Positions 12,101 through 26,600 of a stretch of DNA of 64,000 nucleotides are shown in pieces; the first letter of the stretch is position 1, and each line of letters opens with the position of its first letter. Under the pieces are notes generated by a model. That model saw nothing but the letters and a program-made list of their open reading frames with translations. It was not told the origin of the DNA and made no database searches. The stretch is from Undaria pinnatifida. Its lineage: Eukaryota; Sar; Phaeophyceae; Laminariales; Alariaceae. The DNA lies in contig JABAKD010000027.1 in NCBI GenBank assembly GCA_012845835.1, positions 12,334,487-12,398,486 of the forward strand. The letters run 5' to 3'. A program made the translations under genes and the position numbers.

Positions 12101-15100
12101 AAAAAGACCTGTACGTGGTATTGCCCACGTACGCACGAGAACACGAGTATAGACGTGGTAGTATCGACGAGAGGCAGAGAGATGCAGGCAACCGCGTACG
12201 GATATCTGTCGCGAGGTAAACACGCGCACAACGAAAACACGTAATGACGTTATACATTCCTGAAGGTAGCAGGAAGGGCCAGTTGGGGAGACAACGAGCT
12301 CGCCGGCAGTGTACGATGGAGACATATTGGTTTATGCACATTACACGAGTACATCTAACACCACCCAGCTGAGGCTGGGGAGGCCCCAGGACGCCGGTAC
12401 AGCCAGTTTTATTAGAAATACGGCCGCTGTGAGTGCGTGTGTGTGAGTACGACCCAATGAAAGGGTGGTTTGTTAACCGTGGCGTTCCTTTGCCTTGCCG
12501 CGTGTGGTCGCGGATGTATATGGAAACGAGACAGAGAAATGCATACATACGAGTACGTACGTTCGTACATGATACTCATGGAAACATGTCGATGTATTGC
12601 AGCCAGAATAACTGGGATACATGCAGTCTTGCTACAGCCCGGGGCATGATACTGACGGAATATTGCCGCTATAATAATGTCGAGTCGGTCCTCTGTGGAG
12701 ACAGCAGTACTGTGTGCGATGAAAACTTATCGACGCACGACCGACACGGGGTGGCTTGCTGTAGAGACAGCATACATACAGTCCTCCTACAAGCCCTGAG
12801 CACGATACTCATGGGAAAATGCCGCAGTATTGCCGCTATAATAATTTGCGTCGGTCCGCTGTGGAGACAACAGTACTGTGCGCGATGAAAACTTATCGAC
12901 GCACGACCGACACGGTGTGGCTAGCTGTAGAGACAGCATACATACAGTCCTCCTACAAGCCCTGAGCACGATACTCATGGGAAAATGCCGCAGTATTGCC
13001 GCTATAATAATTTGCGTCGGTCCGCCGCGGAGACAGCAGTACTGTGCGCGATGAAAACTTATCGACGCACGACCGACACGGTGTGGCTTGCTGTAGAGAC
13101 AGCATACATACAGCCCTGCTACAAGCCCTGTGCAGGACACTCATGGAAATGCCGAAGTACTGCCGCTAGAATAATTTGCGTCGGCTCGCTGTGGAGACAG
13201 TACTACCGTGTGCGATGAAAACATATCGATGCACGACCGACACGGTGTTGCTTGCTGTGGAGACGGCAGGGAGCAGGCTCGCTGTGGAGACAGCGGGTGC
13301 TTCTGCTCGAGGGGGGGGGACCCGTTCCCACCCCCCTTCGCGACCCAGGTGGAAACGCACGATGAAAACATATCGATACGACCACCTGCGGAGAGGAAGG
13401 AAAGAGAAAAAAATGGGGGGGGTGGGCTGTGGCCTATATTTCCCTATAGTTTTTCTTTCTTTTTTCTTTCCCGTCTTTTAATTATGTCCTTATTTAGGAT
13501 ACATACGGTCTGGCTACAAGCCCTGTGCATGATAATCATGGAAACATGTCGAAACATTGCAGCTAGAATCAATTTGAGTCGGTCGGCTGCGGAGACAGTA
13601 CTGCGTGCGATGAAAACATATCGATGCACGATCGACACGGTGTTGCTTGCTGTGGAGACAGCAGGGAGCAGGCTCGCTGTGGAGACAGCGGGTGCTTCTG
13701 CGCGAGGGGGGGGTCTACCATTCATTTAAACTTCGTTCTGAGGTCGTGAGTATTTAGCCCGGATAAACTTACCTGCACCCATGGCGCCGCGCCAACACCG
13801 TGCACGTCGTTGATAGCAACATTAGCGATGCCGTCCACGGCCCCAACGCAGAGTCCCTGCGAAACATAATATTAAATGTTCGTGAAGGACGCGTGTTCAG
13901 CGACGTATGGTTGTGATCGGCACGTCTTGACGCCTGGCAGCACCATGCCGTTAGAGCGTTGGGTTCATGTTAACGTTCAAGCTGGCAGCGCGCTCATACC
14001 CATGTACAGCTTCGTGGAGGCCCGGCGCGAGCTCTAGACGGCACCACAACTCGGGTCACAGGACAGGTCTACGAGAATGCTTCTCAACGTAGCACAATCC
14101 AGGCGGGAAACACCAGAAAACATATTCTTCGTGATTCCGCCAAGTAGATCTGCATACCGAATGAATAGTTTATCCTCTTCTCCTCTTCGATAATACATAC
14201 CAGGTACTGGTAGATGCGACGTAACAAAATTCTCCTCGTGCAGCTATTGTGCAGAGTACGTCACAAGTTCGCGTGGAATCATAATTTTCCGCCCTTACAC
14301 GACTAAGGACCAAGTCCTTGGGGTTGCGGCAAACACGCTCCCGGTAGGCCCCATCCCCGGCGCAAGATATCGCATGAAGGTGACGCCTATCATGGGCGCT
14401 TAAGATAAATGAAATGCTGAAGTGGACTGCAGTGAAAATGCGTAAGTATTCGATACCTCGATGGTAGGAAGAACGGATCGCACACCACCACAATGCGCAG
14501 CATAACGCCCCGTACTGCATTTTCGACGCTACTACGACGTGACAGCGCATCGTCAAATGATAAATAAACAACACCCGAGGACAACCACGAGTTGGCGCGG
14601 TTGAATGCGCGCTACGGTTGGAAGGTCAGCAATGATTGCTAAGGCTCTTCGTTTGAGGATCTCTCTACTTGAGTAACACACACCTCATCCAACAACTGAC
14701 TTCGTGAAAAAACAAAAAGCAATCTACGCCCGATGAGGAACTCCGCGGCGTTAATTATTTAACAGGAACAATAGTAAAATACATCGCATCCTAGTGCATA
14801 TTGGTTAGTTCTTGTGTTTGGGAGCCCCGTCAGTCATAAATGTTTGGGATCAGTAGGCAACTCCCTCGTAAGCATGGCTCGTTAGCCGAGAATGCGACTG
14901 GCTAACTGGTATAGTACGTTTCGCGTTGGTTCTTGGGGGTTCAAGAGCACGTGGGCTCGACGGTCACACCACCTGCAAGAAGCACCAAAGGCCGACCAAC
15001 CAGAATGTTCCAGTCGAAATCATTGCCATCGAAAACAGCCCAAGGCCGACCGTCGCAGCTCCCAGGCGGTTCATGCGATTATTCAGTGCCTGCCGTAGAC

Positions 15101-18100
15101 ACGGTGTGCACGCCATCAGTGGTGGCCTGGGAACCAGCAAAAGGCGAGGAAAGAGGCCGATCGTGTCTCGACATGATTGGTTCGGCAGCCGAAATGGTTG
15201 GGGTACTGCGTGAAGGGTAGTTAGACCTCATTTCATTACGTATTAGGATTTATATTGTATGCATTGCAGCGGCGTGATGATGGCTTAGTTTGAGAAAGGG
15301 TGACTAGCTTATAGTGGCGAAGGAAACCACTTAAAACAGCAGCACGTCAGAGATGTTTTCTTTCGACAAACTGGGAAAATATGGTGCCAGTGCGCTTCTT
15401 ACGTCACGCGTAACTCGGGTCATAATGAGCCTTGCCAGAGAACCTGTTTGTACGGGTTTTGACGATGCGTTTGCAGTTGGACGAAGCTATTTTAGAGGGT
15501 GACTTCTAGAGCGGTTGGGTGCTGTTTGCAGTGACGTTCCTCTGTCATGCGATGCGTTGTTTAAGAACCGAGTTCCAAAAAATAAATGACAACGAGGGCT
15601 AGACAGCACGACGACTAGATCTTCAACCGGAGAAATGGCTGCGGACACTTCCTATCTTCACATAATAAGTGGCTCGCTGCACTTGAGTGCACCATCAGTG
15701 TATTGGTGCGAAGACGCATAACTCGCAAAGCAGCAACGTATTGCAATGAACAATCCTAGAACAGTGACCCCGATGCAAACGATTACCGACGCTTCTTTGC
15801 CGATGGAGTAACGGCAGCATCCGGGTTTGCTTCCTTCACGAAAACTACTGGTACACGCATCGCGACCCGCACGTGTCTGATTTGTGGTGCGTTTTGCACT
15901 GACGATACTGCAGAAGTTGTTGGCGTATGTTGCGATACAGCCTGGCTTGGTCGGATACCTTGGGGTGAGCCCGCTGAGGGATTTTCCCCACCGCGCAGAC
16001 GTCACACTCTGCAATAGAATCGTCAAATGCCACGCTACTGGTGTTTTTTCTGATCATAAGCTCCATGCTGCGGTTACTGGGGTGACCCAGCCGCCGGTGC
16101 CACACGTGGGCATTGGTCAACGCATTCATCTCCAACTCCTTTCCTGCGTATCCATCCGCACTGAGGTCCAGCTTGAATGAGTAGAGGTCGTCGTTTTCTC
16201 AGCGAAGTGGCACGGTATTGTCGCCCGCCTCCCGCCTGGGCTTGTTGGCATCGACGCATGCTACGATAGAGGTAGCACTTTTCGTCTTAAATGGTTTCTG
16301 AATTGCGTAGCTCCTTGAACCCAAACTCGTCGGGAAAAAATTAAATAATAATAGGATATTTTGGTTTAGCATGATTTCCGCTGCGTACCTAGGCCATGCA
16401 AGTTTTCATCCAGTCTGGCAGTTTTATTTTGCTCCAAAATGGTTATTTGGAGAGGCCCTAAGCTACCGACTTGAGGAACCTGCCAGAAAAAAACGTGGTG
16501 CACCTCTATCGAAAATCGAAACGATGCCCTTTCTCGCTGCTGTTTTTTCCGACAAATGATTGCGCCCAATACCGGAGACAGTTAGGATTCCAAGTCACGA
16601 GAGGTGCTGTTCTTCGTAGTCGTACGTGACGAGGCCTTGTAGGACACCCTCCGCTGTGTTGTTCAGCACAGCTCCTCCAGCCGTAAAGAGTCGCGCGAGA
16701 CGTACTGAGGGAAGCGAACTCCTGTAAACGATGTTTGAGATCGGAGACGATGGTGTCGTCGAAGTAGTGGCCTGAGACTCAGCTGTCGACTAGAACAGTA
16801 ACAACATTACCGCTCTCGTACGGTTTGCGCTCGATCTCCGCCGGTTGTGGCGCCACCTGGACCATGCCGTAGAATGATCCACCGTCAGCGTCCGTTCCCC
16901 ACGTTCATGTAGGCGAAGTCCGGCTTTTCCGTAACCCCAAAACAGATAGCGGGCTTGGCACGTTCCTTAAATGGCCGAGGACGCGATGCTCACACTACGA
17001 GTTGAATAACCAGGTTTCCTCATTGTGGTGTTGATCCGCTGCAATTGCCGCCGTTGGATGCACCCCCGTCGCTATCAAGGAAACCTTGGGGCGTTTCGGT
17101 TGACTGTCCTCTTCTGGTATCGTAAGCGCTGCAAATTCACTTCATCCGCGAAGACCCGGCTGCGGCAACGTGAGCGTTGCGGTCAGCCAGTTTGCGCCTC
17201 CCGGGGCAGCAATCTACGTCGCCGTGGGAGGTTGTTTTGTGGTATGAGCAACACACGGAACCTCGCCCGCCTCCACGGTTTCATTTGCGCTATCTCCGTG
17301 GGTATTTTGGTTGTCCTTGACGTTGCTGCGGCTGCTGCCCATCATTCCTCCTTCTGCTGCTTGACGCGTACGAATACATTTATTTGAAGTGACCGACACG
17401 ACCACAAAAGTGGCACTTGATGTCATTGCGATCGCGGGCCATTGCCTGCATAGCGGCACCACGTCCGGCCATACCCCTGAATGTATCAGAACGTGAACGG
17501 GCCAGGATATCTGCGAAATGGTCGCGCTCATACGCCGGTTATCGGCAAGTCGGAAGTCACCTGTTTCATCTCTCTCCAGGTGGGCTTGTTCATTTGCCTT
17601 GCGTTTGGGTGGTAGAGCTTGCAGTAAACTATCCTCGTATTGGCGATCTGTTAGATCCTCTCGTGGGTCGCACGCGTTAAGGCGGTCGCGACAGCTATCC
17701 ACGATGTTAAGATACTCGTCAGCGTCCTGATCTAAAAGCATTGAAGTGGTGTCTATTTTGGAATGCCATGCGCAAATAGCTTCGCGCGAACTCCCTTTGA
17801 ACTTCTCACGCGGCGTTGCCCACGTCTGTTGTCCGTGTCCTGCTCCATCCTCGAGTGCGTAGTGCGCTCGAATCTCCGTGCGACAAAGAAGGCTCATCAG
17901 TCCGTCGAAAATAACATTATGCTAGGTAGATCTTGGCCGGCAGCATCCCACGCCGCATAGGCAATGGCCTGACTATCATCGATCTCCGGCGGTCGCTCTC
18001 GCCCCTGCACAATGTTAAATATGTCTCTGTTGTTGATGCTGAGACCGGCACGAAGCTTGGACTCCCATTCAAGAAAACGTCCTCCGCCTTGCAGAAATAT

Positions 18101-19012
18101 TTTGAGAAAGGCGCCAGCATTCATTGCATAATGGAGTCGACAGTATGCCGGGGTGCAGGCTGGCTGGGTTCGGTCACTGGCAGAAGGATTTCGACACCCG
18201 TGTCGGCATCACGATAGGAGGATAGAAAAATATGTAGAAAAGTATCTATTAACAAACTTATTCGTGTTCTTTAGAGGACAGGGATTTGGTCAGACTTTGT
18301 TCGTCTCGGCGTTGGTATGGGGTTCACGAAACTGGAACTTCTCAGTAAAATAGCTTCGTTCGAGCGCCGTCCTCGGGGAGCGGCTACAACGCCCCTCGCC
18401 CTGCCTTCTCCGTTCACCACCTGGCCGGGATCAAGTATGCGAGCTGAGCGAGACAATCGAGAAGTTGCTAAAAAAATGTTGAATTTTGAGGAGGTACTCT
18501 CGAGCCTTCGGCTGGATCTTGACGTCTGCAGAGCTTGAAAGTCATGGGACAACATCTCTAAATTAGCAAAATTTCCACATTGGCATCTAAATCTCTGCCC
18601 CCGACGACGTGTTATCCATGACCGCCACGAAGCGCTTGTGTTAAGATACGGCCTCGAAAGGCCTGTAATTATCCGAAGTTGAGATCATTTTTTTTTTTTA
18701 TGGGTTTCGTATGATAAGGTTGGCGGTTTATATCCGGGAAAGTTAGGAAACAGATCGGAGGCACGTGCCTCCGATCTCAGAAGCTATCCCGGGCTCTGGT
18801 GGAAACGAATAAAACTACATCTCTACGAAGGAACGAAAGTGAGTACTCTCCGAGGACCCGTTCAATTGGCAGACCTGCAGGGGGCACTCTGTGTCCCCCA
18901 CCATTAATTTAACATGTGGCGTCGACGGCAGGACAAAAATTTCGTGGATTCCAGCATTCCCGGTGAACCTGCGGAATCGACGAAACATGCCCTATCGTAG
19001 CTACTACTACTA

Positions 19013-19047
<35 letters not shown>

Positions 19048-22000
19048 GCTGTGTGTCGTTTCCCTTCGGCTCAGTGTGTATAGTGGCATATTACCAACAA
19101 GAGATGTGTCGTAAGCTCCACTCTCACCGAGATTGTATTTGGTACTCAGGAGCATGCGCGTTGAATGGTTACGATAGCGTTCTCCTGAGTACTACTGTAG
19201 TACGTGAAGAGGGGATAGCTCCGGAGATCCCCGTTACGAAGTCGGTGAGAATTAATTGATCAACTCGACAACATACATTTGGCTGGTTTTTTAGCATGAC
19301 CCACTGAGTCACTGAGTCACGTGACAGTGGGTAGTGCTATGTGCCGTGAGTTCGATTCTCACCGACTTCGTATTTGATTTCGTCAAGCGCGCGCGCCGAA
19401 GACAGTATGGATGGTTATTTTGGCATTTACGAACTCGACAATAATATGGAGCCACCCACTGAGCTACTTAGTCAAGTGATTAAGTAGGCCCAGCGGGTAG
19501 TGCAATGGGGTTTCTCGGTCAAATCACGTTGTTCGACGGGAGGTTCCAACGCCCCTCGCCCTTCCTTATCTGTCCCCTACCTGGCCGCGAACGTGTACTA
19601 CGGGGGGTAAGTGACACAATCGGGAATTGGCGACGATTCGGATTTTTTATTCCTGGGCAAATGTTTTACCGAGGACCGGTCAACACGTGGCATGCTAGTC
19701 GATGAAACAACAGCAATCTATATAATAGGGACCTTAGGGTTTAGATGATACAGGTTGAGGCAACATGTCGTGTGCGCCACCAATCAATGACACAGAAGTA
19801 AACGATTTATACCCCGTCCCCCCCCCCCCTCCCCCCCCCCCCCGCCCCCTTTTGATCAAAATCAGATCCCCACGTCCTTAAAAACTCCGCCCTCCCCTCA
19901 TCGGCGGCAACCATCGTAATAGCATATACAATTTCGGGTGTGGCTGTGAGTCGGTTTCATTTAACGACTAATGACTAGTTGCTACCCGGCTTCACCGAAT
20001 AGCTGCCTTTAGTCGGTAAGTCAGCTGGCAAAGCCAGGTGCGCCTCCGGAGAATGCCGCTGAAGGCGTCCCCCGAGGCAAAAAATACGCTATTTGCCTTC
20101 AGTTTACGCAAGAAAAGCGCAAAAAATATTGCCTAGATTCACATAAGTTTCAAACGAAAAACAAAAAAATGCTTCACTTTACACAAGAAATGAACAAAAA
20201 ACGATCAGTAAAACGCATGTAAGTCTACCCCGGACTAGAGGAACGTGACAGCAATTGTTTGAGCAGCGATACTACCTGGCGGGGATACGAGTGAAAAATC
20301 GAAAAAATCATTACCACCAAGGTAGCGGTGCAAGAATTATCCACATAAAAAAAGGTCATGGATCCCTCCGTAATATTAATTCGCGTATTACTGATTTATC
20401 TCCCAACCTTGCGCGAAACGCGCGCGTCGATGACCGCCGCAAGTTCTAAACCGTCGATTATTAGAGATGTCGATGATTGACCGAACCATCTTGCTCGTCG
20501 TGAGTATCTTGACGCCGTCCGTGTAGGCAATGATGCTCCCCGCATCCGTCTCGTTCGAGGCCCCGACACTGCCTCCGCCTTTGCTACCCGCCCCACGCGC
20601 CTCACGCTTATTCAAGCCCTCGAGATGCTCTTTCCTCTTCGTGTTTAGATGCTGCCACAAATGGGTAGGGGACCCGAACCCAACCTCGACATCGGCGAAA
20701 TAGCCGTTCGCCTCGCAAAGCTTGCACACGGCTAGGCAAGGGAGCACGTCCTTGAGGTATACACGAAAAAGTCTACAGCGGGTTGTTGGATCTGAGCGGT
20801 TTGCGGCGCCTCTGCTTATGCTTGACGCGGTAGATCATCGTTTCGGGGTCGCGTGCTCTCGCCAAGGTGGTCCGTTGGCCAATAATGGCCGCGTCGTCCA
20901 CGGGATCGCCGCCCTCAGGGCTGGCATTGGGTGCGCCAGGGCTGACGTCGTCGGTACCTCGAGAGCGTTGGGCTATTCCGCCATGTGTGCGCGTGTGTGT
21001 GGATCTCCCTCTGTATGCTGCAGTGTCACAAGGCATGTAAAGGGGATTTGCAGCCCGCAGTAATTCACGGTAAAAGTTGTACCCCGCTTAAAAAAAGCCT
21101 TCCTACATTTAAGGAAACCCAATAAGTCGAATTTACGGCACCTCCGTTTCACGGCTGACTATTAGTCCGACTAATAACTTGTCGGCGACTTAAGTCGTGC
21201 CCACTCACAGCCCTAGTTTCGGGGGAATGTGTTATTTATGCAACGATCCTATTTTGTTTCAAGAGATCTCCCTTCGGAGGTGAAAATATACACTATAAAA
21301 GAGGCGTAAAGGCTACGAAGGCAGAACATATAGTGGGCGTAGAACCCAAGAACCACACTAAACAAAATCAAATGTAGCAACAGCAGAGAACGGCAAAGTA
21401 GAGGCGAGCAGACCAAAAGAGAGTGACGCAAGAAAACAAAGCGAAACCATATGTGTATACGACGCAGTCGTGGTATTATTAGTAGTAGCACAACAATATT
21501 ACAGAGGCAGTAGCAGCAGCACCTAAGTAGGAGCAACATAGCGACATCAAAATGAGGAGATCACTTAGTTTCTGTAGTAAATGGACGATTATTATTGATC
21601 TACAAACACGAGCAGTTTCAATATATATATTGTAAAAGTGAAAATACCCTCCAGCTGTGAGATCGAAGAATTTGTCGAAACTCACCTTTGCAAGCTGTGT
21701 GATACACCGATCGCGCGTATTACTGGGTGTGTGTCCTCATTAAGGATATAGGTCGGCGAATCTCCTTGCAACTACAGTGTAGCTATCAGGGTCAACAAGG
21801 TGATGTTAGTCAGTCTGTGCGCGGAAGCTATAAAACCCGTTTTCGAGGGGGACAAAATCTGACAGCTGTGGAAGGAAATGCATCAGTTCATCAAGTGAAT
21901 CCTGTAAGTCGAATAACCAGTGAGGGGAGGGCGGAGTATTCACGGACGTGGGGGTGGGGGTGGGGGGGGGGAAGCTGGGGGGGAGGGTGCCGAAAGGTTT

Positions 22001-23565
22001 TTTTCAACCAACATCTTTAGGTCGTATATATGTAGGGGTTTGCTATACGCATGGTACTACTAGGTCTAGGCGATGTACGGGTGGCGGGAAAGGAGGAGGC
22101 ATTGGGGGGGGGGGGGGGGGGGGGGGTGAATGAAAGCTACGTCATAGATGGCTAGAATGTTAATGACGTCATATCAATTGCGTAGAAGTGTGTATTACTC
22201 TGGCCGATTTCGATTGTAGGTGGGGCGTTTGAACAAAAGGGCGGGGAAAAAAGAAGAAGAAAAAAAAAGGGGGGGGGGAGGGGGGGGGGGGGATTAGTTG
22301 GAGCTACGGTATGCATGGCTAGAGAGATAATGAGGTGCTATCAGCTGGCTGGTAGTGTTTACTACTCTCAGGCACGTTTTGATTTACGGTGGGGCATTTG
22401 AACAAGAGGGATCGGGGGGAAAAGGGGGGGGCGGGCGGGACACTTCAATATGTGCGCGGAAACTATAAATCCTTAAAGGGTACGAATCTGACGATTGATT
22501 GTAGCAAGAAGACACTCTTTTATATCACCTGCCTGGTGTTGTTTATTTTTCTAGAAGGTTTGATGTTGGATGGACAGACAGATAGTGAGGTGATATCAGC
22601 CGGCTGGTAGTGTTTACTGCTCTGGCAGATTTTGATTTTCGGTGGGGCGTTTGAACAAGAGGGATCGGGCGGGGGGGCGTGGGGGGGGGGGCGGACGTGA
22701 CGCGGCGCTTCAATATGTGCGCGGAAACTATAAATCCTAAAAGAGGGCAAATCTGACGATTGTGGCAAGAGGACATCCTTTTATATCATTTGCCTGGTAT
22801 TGTTTATTATTATAGAAGATTTGATGTTAGATGTGGTAGGCAACGCAGTGTTTAGGTTTGGCAAAGAACGTGTTAAAGCTTCACAATTTGTTGCTGTACA
22901 TGGATCGCAAGATAGCGTATACAACCCTGTAGTTACCACTATTGCCTGACATCGCTAATTTTATGAAAGAGATGCATATTGCGAAATACAACAGGCGAGG
23001 TGATGTGGTCATGCAATGTCACCGCCATTATGTAGTCTATATTAACAGTTTCGGGCTCCTACGCCAATATCGTATTGCAGTTGTTACTTGTACATGTGCT
23101 GCAATTGAGGAAAAAAACCCAAAAGCAATGTGAATAATAATATTGTATTTGCATACGAAAAAATAGACAGGGTCATGTAGTATGAGAAGGTGAAGTGGGG
23201 GCAGACGGCTCAAGACTGACGAAAACAATCAAGAAATGTCGTGGAAGTAGCACAGTTATTAATAGTATGAGAAGGAAAACAATAGAACAGCGCAACAAAA
23301 AATGTCCCCTTCGGAGAGGAGTACGTAGCGATTAGAAAAAAAAATGTAGGCCATAAAAAAACTCTCGCACAATACGTGCAGGTAAGAAAACGTTCAAAAC
23401 TAATTGCGCACGAAGCAAGGGAATTGAGCTCAAAAGTAAGGTGCAGTAAGAGGGAGACGCAAAATAATTGCTTCTTTCTGTCAGTTACAGACACGCCGTC
23501 CAGCAGCAGAGCAGCAGCAGCAACAGCAGCAGCAGAGCAGCAGCATCAACAGCAGCACCAGACGC

Positions 23566-23613
<48 letters not shown>

Positions 23614-26600
23614 CGCAGCAGCACACAGGCAGAATACGAGTATAATCTAGGGGGCATGATGGAGGTTTTACCAAAATGACGACCTAGTAAATTATATTTC
23701 GAAGTACTATTTATAATATATACCATTTTTATGTGCAAAGGATAAAATACAGCCGATCTGACCTTTCGGCCATGGCGACCCGTCGCCTTGTCCGCGAAGC
23801 TTTTCTCCCAACATTTTTCACACCACCTACGTGGCTATCTTTCCCCGGGTATTCTACCGATCGAATGTCCAAGAGTACCTCTGAAACGCAGAATATTATC
23901 GAAGTATGAGAAAATATGGGTTTTGTACGTACGTAAGAAGTTTGACCAATCAGATCAATGCGGTAATTCATAGTCGTATGAGCGATAGCATTGGGCACAC
24001 CTGGCCCAGCTGTGTAGGCAACGACCTGCACGCGGAGCGCGTAGGGGAGCAGAGTCAGAGCTTACAGGTCCAAGGTGTGATACAGACTAGTTTAAGTTCT
24101 AGTTTAAGGCTAGTTTAAGTTCGTGCACTCCCCGACGATGGAGGAGTGCAAGTCACCGGAGGCTGAAGCTCTCGTGGCTGCTGCTGTACGCGGTCCTAAT
24201 CAGGCCGCCTCGGCTGCTGCTCGAGTCGAGGCTCATGCTGCTGTCGACGCTGTGCAAGCTGGGGTCGACAAACGCCGTGCCGAAGCTCTGGCTGCTGTGC
24301 AAGCTGAGTCCGAAGGTCACCGTGCCGCAGCCGCTTCGGCTGTTGCTACTGCTGCGTCTGCCACCGCGGCACCATCTTTGCTCAGCCCCAGTCCCGCTGC
24401 GTCCGAGGCTGCGGGGGTAATATAGGCTGGAGTGCTGTGCTGGCAAGGGCAGGTGTCTGGCGAGTTTGCTCGGATAGACGGAGATGTGTTCCGCCTCAAG
24501 TCGACGATGGAGCAACTGCTGGCCTCCTTTAAAACCCTGGAGGATGCGGTGGCTGGTGGCGCGTCTAAAACCGAGCACGTCGAGGCCATGCTCCAACAGT
24601 TCATAGACAACTTTGCCGATCAGAAGCCGGCCCCGCTGGACAGTGGGGACGCGAGGGAGCGCCACGTCCAAAGGTCGCAGTTAACTGACGACACTGCGCT
24701 ATGGAAAAAGATGGCGTCCAGAAAACATTGGGTGCTCCGTGGGCGCATACCTCCCAACATTGGCGACTCGGCAGCGGATATCCAGTCCTTCGTAGGCGAG
24801 GACGTCAACGTCACGACGTCAGTGGCTACCCAGCTCCGCGCGATCAGTGACTTTGACGTTCGTGCGTACGGGCCGCGCGCGGAAGGGATGGTCGAACACC
24901 TGCTGATGGTCGCTGACCGCCTCGATTTCTTGCGCCAGGCTCTTGTGGCGGTCCTGTCTGGTGGGTTTTTGGGTTTTCCCTCGACAGCGACGGCGACCGC
25001 CATTGCCGGGAGAGGGTGGCAACGATCGATGCCGCCTTCACGACAGCGTCTGCCGACCTACGCCGGCACACCCAAGCAAAACCAAGCAACCAGCAATATT
25101 ATCCTGCTCTCTGGCTCCGCGGCGCGGGCTGTCATGAGCAAGATGGTAAACGACGATCTTCGTCTCCAACTGCAAATTCTTGCATTCGGCTCCCCCGGCC
25201 GGCGCCACTTCACCTGATGCTCTTCGCGACAGTGGCAGTTCGGCGGCGCCGGCTGGTGAGTCGCGGGCGTTGGTGCTGCGCTCAGGGCCCCGCGGTGGGT
25301 TCGGGGGTGGTAGTGGCGGCGCTGGTTCTGGATGAGGACACGGTCCCCTCCTGTCGGTTGGGCCAACACCTGGGGGGGCGGCTGCTGAGCTTGCCGTTGG
25401 TAGGGCGGTGACGGCGCCGGGGGCCAGCGGGGGAGCGGGTGCACGGCCGGCCACCCAAGGTGTAGGAGGGGGGCTGCGTGGGCGTGCGTTGGTAGCTTTG
25501 GCTGGCTATGAGGGTGTGGGGCGTGCTCGCGTGGCGGTGGCTCCGGGCTCCGTCCCCTTCGGCTAGAAAGGTACGGTTTCTTGTGTGCGTGTGAGTGAGT
25601 TGCCGGCTGACTTGCTGCGTGTACAAGGGGCGTTTGATGGCGTACGTTCGGGAGCCTTGCGATTCGTTGCGGTCTACCCTTGGTTGGATGCTCGGGCGGT
25701 TGTGTTGCAGGCGATGGCCGAGCAAGGCTCCGCGAGCCTCGGTCATCTCGCCTCGGTAAACTCCCCCCTCTTGAGACAGTGTCAGCGCCCTCGTCTCGTA
25801 CATCTGCTTCAGCGAGGCAGGTGTCGCATCTTGTTGGCTTCCTTATACATGTCTCCTTTGTTGTGCGTCCGGGGCGGTTTTTCGTGAACCGTTTGTTGGC
25901 TTCGGTGGGTATGCCGCGCATATCTGCCGGATCTGATTTCGGTTTTCAAGGCGCAGATGTTTCACAAAAAGGGGTTGCTGCCGTCGCGCACGTCGGAGTT
26001 TTCCCGCCGCGGGGGGTTCCAGTTGTATCTATCCCGGGTGATTGTGGGCCTGTTTCTGGCTCTGGTGGCAACGCCGGGAACTACTTCTTTGTGAGGTATT
26101 ACGTAGACGATGGCATTGTTGTCGAGTTGCAATGGTGGCCGGACGGTCGCCGTTGTTTGCGCGCTGTCCGGTCGCTGGCATCGGACCATTTTCGCTTGTT
26201 GGGCGAACGTGGTGTCTCTGATCCGCCCCTCCAGTCCACCAGAAAAATCACGGACTGGGACACGCAACTGGAGGCGTTGGGTTGGATCATTGGCACGGAG
26301 GCGCTTACGGTTACGTTGCCGTCCCATAAGCGCCTCAAGCTGCAAATCTCCTTGCGGAGTGGCCCTCGTCTCGTACATCTGCTTCAGCGAGGCAGGTGTC
26401 GCAGCTCGTTGGCTTCCTTATACATGTCTCCTTTGCTGTGTCCGGGGCGGTTCTTCGTGAACCGTTTGTTGGCTTCGGTGGGTATGCCGCGCATATCTGC
26501 CGGATCTGATTTCGGTTTTCAAGGCGCAGATGTTTCCCAAAAAAAAAAGGGGCTGCTGCCGTCGCGCACGTCGGAATTTCCCCGCTGCGGGTGGTTCCAG

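Noticed and set aside
12590-13300. CRISPR-like array
   Set aside because: The repeated unit is ~166 bp throughout with no unique spacers, and the genome is eukaryotic.
14170-14574. 134-codon minus ORF next to MFS exons 2 and 3
   Set aside because: It lies wholly inside intron 2. Its translation has no membrane pattern, and exons 2 and 3 already join in phase without it.
15090-15114. Alternative exon 2 acceptor after TCTACGGCAG
   Set aside because: It breaks the frame with exon 1. The upstream acceptor at 15127 has a better pyrimidine tract and gives the right phase.
23376-23645. Gln-rich ORF over the CAG repeat
   Set aside because: Open only because of the trinucleotide repeat. No flanking domain, and it stops at once outside the repeat.
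25058-25921. 287-codon minus-strand ORF
   Set aside because: Pro/Arg-rich shadow of the GC-rich Ngaro coding strand. The plus strand carries the RT, RNase H and recombinase motifs.
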